Positions 1 through 6,015 of a stretch of DNA of 8,749 nt are shown here, in pieces. The stretch lies in NCBI GenBank assembly GCA_900555585.1, contig USLT01000021.1, positions 1 through 8,749 of the forward strand. Direction: 5' to 3'. Source of the DNA: an uncultured Collinsella sp. GTDB taxonomy: Bacteria > Actinomycetota > Coriobacteriia > Coriobacteriales > Coriobacteriaceae. A program made the position numbers and the translations under genes. Within the stretch, counting starts at the first letter, position 1; each line of letters begins with the position of its first letter. Below the pieces are notes generated by a model. It did not search any database and was not told the origin of the DNA. It saw only the letters and a program-made list of their open reading frames with translations.

Positions 1-334
1 AGGGGATAGCGTCCTCTTCCGTCGCGGCGAGGATTTGAAAGGCGCCGAATGCGTCTTCATCCATCCCGCTGTCCTCCCAATCCCTGTAGGCATCTGAATC
101 GTCGAGTTCGTTTTCGAGTACCAGGGCGCCATCGCTCGGGACCGATTCGTAGTACGCCGTCGCGAAGGCGGCGTAGACGAGCAGGGCGATGGCGAGGACG
201 ATCGCCGTGGTCACACCGAGCACGCCCGCGCAGAGCCAATAGGCGAAGTTCGAGGAATTCACCTGCGGCGCCGTCGACGCGCTCGCGCTCTCGATGACCT
301 TGTCTCGCTGGGTGCTTTGTTCGCTGCCGCTCAT
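1..334 (-). CDS. Single-pass membrane protein of unknown function (5' part; runs off the left edge)
   Basis: Reading leftwards from an ATG at 334, 111 codons are open with no stop before the window edge, so only the N-terminal part is seen. An AAGGGA-type ribosome binding site lies just upstream on the minus strand (complement of about 341-347), which supports the start. The first 30 residues are polar and rich in Ser and Ala. Residues about 31-60 form one strong hydrophobic segment (from FAYWLCAGVLG to LLVYAAFATAYY). After it comes an acidic stretch with many Asp and Glu (residues about 63-111). There is no signal-peptidase or lipobox motif, so it is probably a membrane-anchored protein with a short N-terminal tail and a large acidic domain beyond the membrane. 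I do not recognise the family. It is transcribed divergently from the ATP-grasp gene and may share a control region with it. Codon use resembles that of the neighbours. Confidence 0.72.
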   Translation of the reverse strand, partial: MSGSEQSTQRDKVIESASASTAPQVNSSNFAYWLCAGVLGVTTAIVLAIALLVYAAFATAYYESVPSDGALVLENELDDSDAYRDWEDSGMDEDAFGAFQILAATEEDAIP

Positions 335-357
335 TTGCTTCCCTTCTCTACGGGTTC

Positions 358-370
358 ACATGGTACATGT
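358..370. repeat. Short inverted repeat in the divergent intergenic region
   Basis: ACATG-GTA-CATGT is a perfect 5-bp inverted repeat around a 3-bp centre. It lies between the minus-strand membrane-protein gene and the plus-strand ATP-grasp gene, 24 bp from the start codon of the former. Its position would suit an operator for a dimeric repressor. The arms are short, however, and no second copy was found in the other gaps of the window, so chance is quite possible. Confidence 0.3.
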
Positions 371-404
371 TTTGCCCGAGGGCGTCTCCTATGCGATGCT
401 TGGG

Positions 405-410
405 TATAAA
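405..410 (+). promoter_or_regulatory. Candidate -10 box for the ATP-grasp gene
   Basis: TATAAA is the most AT-rich hexamer in a GC-rich intergenic region. A transcript would begin near 417 and leave a leader of about 55 nt before the ATG at 473. No good -35 hexamer is found 16-19 bp upstream, and there is no TGn extension. The overlapping GGGTAT (402-407) also matches the -10 consensus of SigB/SigF-type sigma factors, but no GTTT-type -35 lies at the right distance. Because the box is AT-rich on both strands, it could instead serve the divergent gene. Confidence 0.35.
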
Positions 411-454
411 CCTTTGCATCGAACGCGCGCCAGGTTACTGTCGCGACACCTGCC

Positions 455-463
455 AGAGGAGGA
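455..463 (+). promoter_or_regulatory. Shine-Dalgarno site that fixes the ATP-grasp start at 473
   Basis: AGAGGAGGA lies 9-10 nt before the ATG at 473. A longer frame could start at the TTG at 464, but that codon directly abuts this site and could not use it. The ATG at 473 is therefore preferred. Confidence 0.7.
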
Positions 464-472
464 TTGCGCTCC

Positions 473-1855
473 ATGATGCTTCCCGCTTATATCGATGGAC
501 CGATTGCCCCGGACGCCGACGTCACGTTTCCCTTGGATTCGGTGGCCCTTCAGCGAGAGTACCTCGAGATCATCGAAGCGTTGGACGGCGATGCTCCGTC
601 CCACGCCCTGGGCGACGAGTACCTGATGCAGACCAACGCGCTGCTCAAGGGCAGGCCCATGCCCTGGAGCTTCGTCCCCAAGGTGTTCTCGCGCCGCGAC
701 CTCGGTTATCTTTCATGGGTCGCCCAGACGACCTATCGAATCATGGACAAGCTCACGCGCGCCTACCTCTCCGATGCCGAGGTCCGCTCAAAGTTCGGTT
801 TCTCTGCCGAGCTCGAGCGCCTCACGCTGTCCCCGGTGGGATACGCCTGCACCATACCGATCGCGCGCGTCGACATCTTCCTGAACGAGGAGACCGGTGC
901 GTTCCATTTCTGCGAGCTCAACACCGACGGCTCCGCCGGCATGCTGGCGACTATGGAGGTGACGCGCGCCAACGCCGCCACTGTCGCCGGGTCTCGATTC
1001 ATGGAGCGCCATCGCACGGGCATGTTCGACATCTATTCGGCATGCGCGGGAACCGTCCTCTCCTGCTACCGCGAGGCGGGCGGCTCGTCTGCCAGCCCGG
1101 TCATCGCCGCGGTCGACTACCGCGAGAGCGTCAACTGGCAGGAGATGCTCGAGTACCGTCGTGTCTTCTCTGAGCTCGGGGCCGAGTTGAGGTTCATCGA
1201 TTTACGCGACCTCGACTACTCAGACGGCGTGCTATCCGGTCCGGATGGCCCCGTCGATGCCGTCTGGCGTCGTATCGTCTTATCCGAGCTCGATGAAAAG
1301 CCCTGCCAGGGCGTCGAGGCGTTCAAGCGGTGCGCCGCGGAGGGCAAGGTTCCCATGATCGGCGGGTTCAAGACGTGGCCATGCGCGACGAAGACCGTTT
1401 TCGCCGTCCTGCACGATCCCGTGATGGAGCGCCATCTCGATGCCGAGGAGATCGCCTTCGTCAAAGAGCATGTTCCCGCCACGTATATGCTCGACTGCGA
1501 TAGCGATCTGTCCCGCTTCCGCGACCGGTCGCTATGGATCGCCAAGCCCCGCGACGGTTATAACGGCGCCGGGGTGCGCGCGGGCTCCGAGTGCACGGCG
1601 GGGGAGTGGGATGCCGTGCTTCGGGAGATGGCCTCGACCGGGGGCACCGTTCAGACCTATGTCCCCCAGTACGAGACGCCCAACGTGGACGGCCGCTCCG
1701 CGTCCGCCGCGGTTCCCCTGGCGCCCCACTCCAATATGGAGGGCCTCTATCTGTTTGGAGGGCGCTTCGGCGGCGTGTTCACTCGCTGCGGGACCAGCGC
1801 GGTCATCGGTGCTGAAACCGGCAGGCTCAACATGGGCTGCCTCGTTGTCGATTAG
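473..1855 (+). CDS. Circularly permuted ATP-grasp ligase, glutathionylspermidine synthase-like, substrate unknown
   Basis: The 460-residue protein looks like a complete ligase of the glutathionylspermidine synthase/circularly permuted ATP-grasp type. These enzymes activate a carboxylate with ATP and form an amide bond. Two motifs support this. Residues 148-153 (ELNTDG), after a hydrophobic strand, match the acidic Mg-ATP motif, which comes early in permuted members. Residues 357-368 (AKPRDGYNGAGV) match the nucleotide-binding Lys and glycine-rich loop. Between them, WRR (about 265-267) and GGFKTWPCATKT (about 297-308) fit the usual middle region. There is no N-terminal CHAP amidase domain, unlike bifunctional E. 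coli GspS, and no signal peptide, so it should be cytoplasmic. The C-terminus, with FGGRFGGVFTRCGTS near 428-442, appears intact. The next gene follows in the same frame after TAG and four codons. The substrate cannot be read from sequence; small peptides, polyamines or a cell-wall precursor are all possible. Confidence 0.75.
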   Translation: MMLPAYIDGPIAPDADVTFPLDSVALQREYLEIIEALDGDAPSHALGDEYLMQTNALLKGRPMPWSFVPKVFSRRDLGYLSWVAQTTYRIMDKLTRAYLSDAEVRSKFGFSAELERLTLSPVGYACTIPIARVDIFLNEETGAFHFCELNTDGSAGMLATMEVTRANAATVAGSRFMERHRTGMFDIYSACAGTVLSCYREAGGSSASPVIAAVDYRESVNWQEMLEYRRVFSELGAELRFIDLRDLDYSDGVLSGPDGPVDAVWRRIVLSELDEKPCQGVEAFKRCAAEGKVPMIGGFKTWPCATKTVFAVLHDPVMERHLDAEEIAFVKEHVPATYMLDCDSDLSRFRDRSLWIAKPRDGYNGAGVRAGSECTAGEWDAVLREMASTGGTVQTYVPQYETPNVDGRSASAAVPLAPHSNMEGLYLFGGRFGGVFTRCGTSAVIGAETGRLNMGCLVVD

Positions 1856-1867
1856 GTTGGTCAGCTC

Positions 1868-2305
1868 GTGCTCGGACCGATTGCCGGCGTCCTCTTCATC
1901 TCGAGCCTTCTAACGGCCGCGGTCATCGACGCGCGCGAAAGGCGGTTCCCGAACTGCCTCGCGCTTGCGGCCCTCCTCCTCGGATCGGTCGCAGTACTTC
2001 TCTCGCACGGGCCCTGCACGCTGGTCGTCAACCTCGGTCTCGCCGCGTGCGCATCGGGGTCGCTCGTTGCGTTCGAGGTCCTTTGGCGCGCCCTGCACGG
2101 GGGCGGTTCCGGGATCGGCATGGGCGACGTCAAGGCGCTTGCCGCCATGATGTCGTTCTCTCCCGTGGCGGGACTGGGCGGCTTCTGCGTCGGCCTTCTC
2201 GGATTGGCCGTATTCGGCGTCGCCGCGCGGAAAAGGAGCCTGCCCTTGCTGCCGTTCGCCGTGCCCGGCTTTCTGCTCGCGTTGCTCGCGGTCTCGCAGG
2301 GGTAG
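1868..2305 (+). CDS. Minimal A24-family prepilin peptidase (CpaA/TadV-like)
   Basis: This 145-residue, very hydrophobic protein is an aspartic membrane protease of the prepilin peptidase family, which cleaves the leader of type IV or Flp pilins and pseudopilins at the inner face of the membrane. Both catalytic signatures are present: Asp21 in VIDARERRFPN (residues 19-29) and Asp87 in GMGDVK (84-89). About five or six membrane segments can be drawn, and PFAVPGFLLAL near the C-terminus matches the usual last helix. The protein lacks the N-terminal cytoplasmic methylase domain with zinc cysteines that PilD has, so it resembles the short TadV/CpaA/FlaK forms. The GTG start has only a weak Shine-Dalgarno sequence (GG-rich around 1854-1860) and lies 12 nt after the stop of the ligase gene, which suggests translation coupled to it. 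No pilin or secretion ATPase gene is in the window, so its substrate is encoded elsewhere. Confidence 0.82.
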   Translation: MLGPIAGVLFISSLLTAAVIDARERRFPNCLALAALLLGSVAVLLSHGPCTLVVNLGLAACASGSLVAFEVLWRALHGGGSGIGMGDVKALAAMMSFSPVAGLGGFCVGLLGLAVFGVAARKRSLPLLPFAVPGFLLALLAVSQG

Positions 2306-2366
2306 GGGGCCTTTGTCCGCGCCGCGTGCCATCATGCTCGGTATATAGATTACGGAGGGACTCACC

Positions 2367-3596
2367 ATGGCTTCCAAGAGCGTCATCGATTACTCGCTGC
2401 GCGAGCGCCTGCTCGCGATGCCCGAATCGCTTTCCCCGTCTTTGCTTGAGCGGATGGGGCGCGATCGAGAGCTCGGTTGGACCAATCCTCACCGCACCGC
2501 GGATTCCGCTGTGTTGAGGCGCGAGGCCCGCGCGGCCGACGAGGCGAGTCCCTGGCGCCCCGCCTTCGTTCGCGATACCGAGAAGATCCTGCATCTCCCG
2601 GCATATAACCGCTACGCCGGGAAGACCCAGGTGTTCAGCTTCAGGAGCAACGACGACCTGTCTCGTCGCGGCCTGCACGTCCAGCTCGTCTCGCGCATCG
2701 CTCGAGATATCGGATACGCTCTCGGCCTCAACTGCGATCTGATCGAGGCGATCAGCCTCGGGCACGACCTGGGGCACACCCCGTTCGGCCACGCAGGGGA
2801 GCGGTACCTCAATAAAGCCCATCGGGAGCGAACCGGGCGCTGGTTCTTCCATAACGTCCATTCCGTCCGCGTCATGGACACGCTCTACGGGCGCAACCTC
2901 TCGCTCCAGACCCTTGATGGCGCCCTCACCCACAACGGCGAGTACGAGCAGCGCGAATTTCGGCTGTCCGGCCTGTCTACGTTCGATGAGCTGGACGCCG
3001 CCGTCGAGCGATGCGCCGTCGACGGCGGGCTTGCGATCGGGCATCTCCGCCCCGCGACCCTGGAGGCGTGCGTGGTCAGGATCTCCGATATCATCGCGTA
3101 CGTCGGCAGGGACCGCCAGGATGCCATCGAGGCCGGCCTTCTTGACGATGACGCCTTCTGCGACGGCCTGGGCGGCCGCTACAATTCATGGATCCTATCC
3201 CGCGCTTCCGTCGACATCATCGAGCATAGCTACGGCAAGGACCGCATCGAGATGAGCGAGGAGCTGTTCGCCGAGATCAGGCGCGCAAAGGCCGAGAACT
3301 ACGCCAAGATCTACCGCTCCGCCGGGATCGAGGGCGAGTGCGCCGACATCCTCTCCGACGCCTTCGAGCGGATGTACGACGTATACCTTGACGACCTTCG
3401 GCGCGGAGACGAGGACAGCCTCATCTTCCGCCATCACATCAAGCGGCTCGAGCGAGCCCTCTCCCATTACGGACGCACGTACGACTGGGAGGACGACCTC
3501 AACCAGACGGTGGTCGATTACATCGCGAGCATGACCGATGGCTATTTCACCGAGCTCGCCACCAAGCTGTTCCCCGAGGTCGAGCTACCTAGGTGA
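2367..3596 (+). CDS. dgt: dGTPase-like HD-domain deoxynucleoside triphosphate triphosphohydrolase
   Basis: The 409-residue protein belongs to the Dgt family, which splits dGTP (often other dNTPs too) into a deoxynucleoside and tripolyphosphate and so tunes the dNTP pool. The HD metal site is complete: His104 in RRGLHVQ, His133-Asp134 in LGHDLGHTPFGH, and a distal Asp241 in RISDIIAYVGRD. The family's lead-in is present (RDTEKILHLPAYNRYAGKTQVF, residues about 69-90), as is the FHNVHSVRV region (161-169). The length is normal for the shorter Gram-positive and actinobacterial forms. The ATG has a clear GGAGG at 2354-2358 with an 8-nt spacer. It sits 61 bp after the prepilin peptidase gene; TATATA at 2342-2347 could be a -10, but no matching -35 is seen. 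Its TGA overlaps an alternative GTG start for rarA. The true substrate preference cannot be told from sequence. Confidence 0.9.
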   Translation: MASKSVIDYSLRERLLAMPESLSPSLLERMGRDRELGWTNPHRTADSAVLRREARAADEASPWRPAFVRDTEKILHLPAYNRYAGKTQVFSFRSNDDLSRRGLHVQLVSRIARDIGYALGLNCDLIEAISLGHDLGHTPFGHAGERYLNKAHRERTGRWFFHNVHSVRVMDTLYGRNLSLQTLDGALTHNGEYEQREFRLSGLSTFDELDAAVERCAVDGGLAIGHLRPATLEACVVRISDIIAYVGRDRQDAIEAGLLDDDAFCDGLGGRYNSWILSRASVDIIEHSYGKDRIEMSEELFAEIRRAKAENYAKIYRSAGIEGECADILSDAFERMYDVYLDDLRRGDEDSLIFRHHIKRLERALSHYGRTYDWEDDLNQTVVDYIASMTDGYFTELATKLFPEVELPR

Positions 3597-3630
3597 ACCT
3601 ATATCAACGAGCGCTAGGATGCTCATCGTC

Positions 3631-3636
3631 TAGAAT
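3631..3636 (+). promoter_or_regulatory. Candidate -10 box for a leaderless rarA transcript
   Basis: TAGAAT fits the actinobacterial TAnnnT -10 pattern. It ends 7 nt before the ATG at 3644, so transcription would begin at or next to that start codon. No Shine-Dalgarno sequence lies at a useful distance from this ATG, which fits a leaderless mRNA. No -35 consensus is apparent. Confidence 0.45.
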
Positions 3637-3643
3637 GGTGTAT

Positions 3644-4981
3644 ATGGATACCTTATTCACACAACATGAGCGCAGCGCTCAGCTCAGGAACGCGCCGCTC
3701 GCGGTTCGCATGCGCCCCACCTCGCTGGATGATTACGTCGGGCAGGAAAAAGCGGTCGGCCCCGGTTCATGGCTGAGGTCCGCTATCGAGCACGACGTCC
3801 TATCCAGCGTGATCCTCTATGGCCCGGCGGGGACCGGCAAGACCACGCTCGCGCATATCATCGCCGCGACCACCAAGAGCGAGTTCGTCGAGGTCTCGGC
3901 GGTCACCGGCACCGTCAAGGACCTGCGTCGCGAGATCGAGGAGGCGAAGCGCCGTCTCCTGATGTACGACCGCCGCACGATCTTGTTCATCGACGAGATT
4001 CATAGGTTCTCTCGCTCGCAGCAAGACGCCCTGCTCCATGCGGTCGAGAACAGGACCGTCGTCATGATCGGCGCCACGACGGAGAACCCGTATTTCGAGG
4101 TCAACTCGGCGCTCCTCTCGCGCGGGCGCGTGGTCGAGCTCGAGCACCTCCGCGCCGCCGACGTCGAGCGCCTGGTTCGCCGCGCCCTCTCGGCGCCCCA
4201 GGGGCTCGACGGCAAGTTCTCCGCCGATGACGACGTCGTCTCCGCGATCTGCTCGCTGGCCGCCGGCGATGGCCGGTCGGCCCTGACCACGCTCGAGCTG
4301 GCGAGCGAGATTGCCGTCACGCGACCATGCGACGGCCCCATCCCGATCACGATGGAGGACGTTCGCGTGGCCAACCCCCGACGCGGGATGTCCTACGACA
4401 AGTCCGGCGACATGCACTACGACATCATCTCCGCCTTCATCAAGTCCATGCGGGGTAGCGACCCCGATGCCGCCGTGTACTGGCTCGCCCGGATGATCGA
4501 TGCCGGCGAGGACCCGAAGTTCATCGCCCGCCGGATCATGATCCAAGCCTCCGAGGATATCGGCAACGCCGATCCCCAGGCGCTCCTCATCGCCGAGGCC
4601 GCTTTCAAGTCCGCCGAGGTGATAGGTTACCCGGAGTGTCGCATCAATCTCGCCCAGGCGGCCATCTACAACGCGCTGGCACCTAAATCAAATGCCTGCG
4701 AGGCCGCCATCGACGCCGCCCTCGCCGACGTCCGCTCCAGCGGCCTTAGGGAGGTGCCTGCGCATCTGCGCGATAGGCACCGCCCCGGATCCGATTCATA
4801 CGGCCCCTACCTGTATCCGCATGATTACCCGGAGGGATGGGTCGAGCAGCGCTACCTGCCCGAGGGCCTCGAGCGCGGCGCGTTCTGGCATCCCGCCGGC
4901 AGGGGCTGGGAGGAGTGGAGGTACGAGCAGTCCGCTCGCGACCGTTCGGGACGGGCTCCCGACACCGCCGATTCGGAATAG
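3644..4981 (+). CDS. rarA: Replication-associated recombination protein A (RarA/MgsA), AAA+ ATPase
   Basis: RarA (MgsA, Mgs1/WRNIP1 homologue) is a tetrameric AAA+ ATPase, related to clamp loaders, that acts at stalled replication forks. All main motifs are visible, numbered from the ATG at 3644 (445 residues, close to E. coli RarA): the N-terminal APLAVRMRP and GQE segment (17-35), Walker A GPAGTGKT (60-67), Walker B ILFIDEIHRF (113-122), sensor 1 GATTENP (143-149), the arginine-finger region SRGR (159-162), and DGRSALTTLE of the sensor-2 lid near 220. The C-terminal tetramerisation part follows, with the family's SFIKSMRGSDPDA-like stretch (here AFIKSMRGSDPDAAVYWLARM), then SEDIGNADP and a typical HPAGRGWEEWRY end. 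A GTG at 3593, overlapping the dgt stop as GTGA, would add 17 residues (NLYQRALGCSSSR and so on) that do not resemble family N-termini; MDTLFTQHE at 3644 does. Confidence 0.93.
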   Translation: MDTLFTQHERSAQLRNAPLAVRMRPTSLDDYVGQEKAVGPGSWLRSAIEHDVLSSVILYGPAGTGKTTLAHIIAATTKSEFVEVSAVTGTVKDLRREIEEAKRRLLMYDRRTILFIDEIHRFSRSQQDALLHAVENRTVVMIGATTENPYFEVNSALLSRGRVVELEHLRAADVERLVRRALSAPQGLDGKFSADDDVVSAICSLAAGDGRSALTTLELASEIAVTRPCDGPIPITMEDVRVANPRRGMSYDKSGDMHYDIISAFIKSMRGSDPDAAVYWLARMIDAGEDPKFIARRIMIQASEDIGNADPQALLIAEAAFKSAEVIGYPECRINLAQAAIYNALAPKSNACEAAIDAALADVRSSGLREVPAHLRDRHRPGSDSYGPYLYPHDYPEGWVEQRYLPEGLERGAFWHPAGRGWEEWRYEQSARDRSGRAPDTADSE

Positions 4982-5004
4982 TTCGCGCTTATTCTGATAC
5001 GCGC

Positions 5005-5029
5005 ATGGCGCCATTCCCCTTGGGGTACC
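5005..5029. repeat. Cluster of three short palindromes between rarA and the DUF948 gene
   Basis: Three palindromic elements lie almost end to end: ATGGCGCCAT (5005-5014, perfect), CCCC-TT-GGGG (5016-5025) and GGTACC (5024-5029). They are about 80-100 bp upstream of the DUF948 start. No T-tract follows, so this is not a convincing intrinsic terminator. TACCAT (5026-5031) fits a loose TAnnnT -10, so the palindromes could lie in a promoter/operator region, but no -35 is evident. Confidence 0.3.
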
Positions 5030-5108
5030 ATTACACCGGGGGCTCCGATTCGCCATTGCGCTCGGTCGGGCCCTGTTTCGTCTGGCAACCACCATCTTGG
5101 GAGGAACC

Positions 5109-5654
5109 ATGGATCCCATCCAGATCGTTCTCGTCGCGCTCGCGGCCGTCGGCGTATGGGCCGTCGTGGAGCTCGCGTTCGTGCTCCGCCGCACCCGCTC
5201 AACCATGGGCTCCATCGACAAGACCGTCGACGAGCTCTCCGAGACCATCGCCGAGACGCGCCCCGTCATCGCCAAGCTCGATGGTGCAGTCGACGAGCTC
5301 GCACCCGCTCTCGCCCAGGTCGAGCCCCTGCTCAAGCAGGCGGGCGTGGCCATGGAGGCCCTTTCCGCGGACCTCGTCGAGGTAAACGGCGTCCTTCGCG
5401 ATGTGGCCCAGGTTACGGGAACGGTCTCCACCGCTTCCGGCGCCGTCACGGGTATCGCCGATGCCGCCAGCGAGAAGGTCCAGCGTCTGCTCGGGAAGAA
5501 GCTCTCGCATCGCCCCGTGGTCGCCGAAGACCCCGCGCCGCTGCCGGTAAGGGATGACGCTCCCGCCGATGGCCCCATCGCCGCCGACGAGCCCTCCGAG
5601 CCTAAGCAGTATTACACCTATTCAGGTTCCTCGGAGGTTTCCGATGAGCGCTAA
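5109..5654 (+). CDS. DUF948 membrane-anchored coiled-coil protein (YtxG-like)
   Basis: The 181-residue protein has an N-terminal membrane helix (residues about 5-27, IQIVLVALAAVGVWAVVELAFVL) followed by Arg-Arg, so the rest should lie in the cytoplasm. Residues about 30-125 form long amphipathic helices with repeats such as TVDELSETI, AVDELAPAL and LSADLVEVNGVL, the usual DUF948 pattern. The C-terminal 45 residues are acidic and proline-rich and probably disordered. Family members include Bacillus YtxG, a general-stress protein; the biochemical role is unknown. I chose the ATG at 5109, which follows GGGAGGA (5099-5105) with a short spacer; a TTG at 5097 lies before that site. The 3' end overlaps the anti-sigma gene by 11 nt and provides its ribosome binding site, so the genes are translationally coupled. 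This ties the protein to the sigma factor downstream. Confidence 0.8.
   Translation: MDPIQIVLVALAAVGVWAVVELAFVLRRTRSTMGSIDKTVDELSETIAETRPVIAKLDGAVDELAPALAQVEPLLKQAGVAMEALSADLVEVNGVLRDVAQVTGTVSTASGAVTGIADAASEKVQRLLGKKLSHRPVVAEDPAPLPVRDDAPADGPIAADEPSEPKQYYTYSGSSEVSDER
5633..5637 (+). promoter_or_regulatory. Shine-Dalgarno site that fixes the anti-sigma start at 5644
   Basis: GGAGG lies 6 nt before the ATG at 5644, inside the last codons of the DUF948 gene. A longer frame from 5554 is open but has no such site, and its extra N-terminus (MTLPPMAPSPPTSPP) is low-complexity shadow of the DUF948 frame. Confidence 0.75.
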
Positions 5655-6015
5655 CAGTCCTATCGTCCTGAGCGTCGCCGCCGACCCCGCGCTCGCCCGT
5701 CTCGTGCGCATGAGCGCCACCAACGTCGCCATGCTCTCCTCCATGTCGGTCGAGAGGGTCGAGGATATCCGCATGGCGGCCGAGGAGGCCTTCATCTACG
5801 CATGCGCCACCGACTCGATGATCGATATCGAGTTCGCTTATGATGCGGACAGCGTCGCCATGACGTTCGAGCTCGGCGACGTCGCGTTCCCGGCATCATC
5901 CGAGGACGATCCGACCTCGGCCTATGTCGACCTGATCCTGGGCGCCGTTTGCGATTCCTACGTGAAGTCCGAGCACCCCGGCGTCCTCGAGCTCGTCTTG
6001 AAGGCTGATGTGTAA
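5644..6015 (+). CDS. RsbW-like anti-sigma factor with a degenerate GHKL ATPase site
   Basis: The 123-residue protein aligns by eye with RsbW/SpoIIAB serine kinases, which bind their cognate SigB/SigF and hold it inactive. VEDIRMAAEEAFIYA (39-53) matches the RsbW stretch EDLKIAVSEACTNA, with Glu48 at the catalytic base and Tyr52 where the Mg-binding N-box Asn should be. TFELGDVAF (74-82) matches RsbW's DEGDSF box, with Glu76 for Asp. YVDLILGAVCDSYV (94-107) matches GGLGLYLMETLMDEV, with the lid glycines gone. The protein is about 35 residues shorter than RsbW, mainly through loss of the ATP lid. It ends in TAATG, sharing one base with the sigma gene, which is the usual partner order. I infer an anti-sigma factor that binds without, or with weak, kinase activity. 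It might instead be a structural relative with another role. No RsbV-like antagonist gene is in the window. Confidence 0.68.
   Translation: MSANSPIVLSVAADPALARLVRMSATNVAMLSSMSVERVEDIRMAAEEAFIYACATDSMIDIEFAYDADSVAMTFELGDVAFPASSEDDPTSAYVDLILGAVCDSYVKSEHPGVLELVLKADV

Noticed and set aside
367..1173. 268-codon plus-strand frame overlapping the start of the ATP-grasp gene
   Set aside because: It is an Arg/Pro/His-rich out-of-frame translation inside a gene with recognisable motifs and a better ribosome binding site.
2130..3044. 304-codon open frame on the minus strand across the prepilin peptidase and dgt genes
   Set aside because: Its translation is Arg/Glu/Pro-rich with no recognisable motif, and it lies opposite two genes with intact catalytic motifs. 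Long antisense frames are expected in GC-rich DNA.
3800..4546. 248-codon minus-strand frame opposite rarA
   Set aside because: It is a shadow of the AAA+ coding frame, with no ribosome binding site or family features.
4976..4994. Weak stem GAATA/TATTC at the end of rarA as a terminator
   Set aside because: There are only five A/T-rich pairs and no T-tract. No convincing intrinsic terminator was found anywhere in the window.
4796..5578. 260-codon Ser/Thr/Ala-rich minus-strand frame across the end of rarA, the gap and the DUF948 gene
   Set aside because: It is low complexity (repeats such as SSSTVLSM and STNASSTT) and arises as the complement of GAG/GTC/GAC-rich coding sequence. It spans two real genes with good motifs and start sites.
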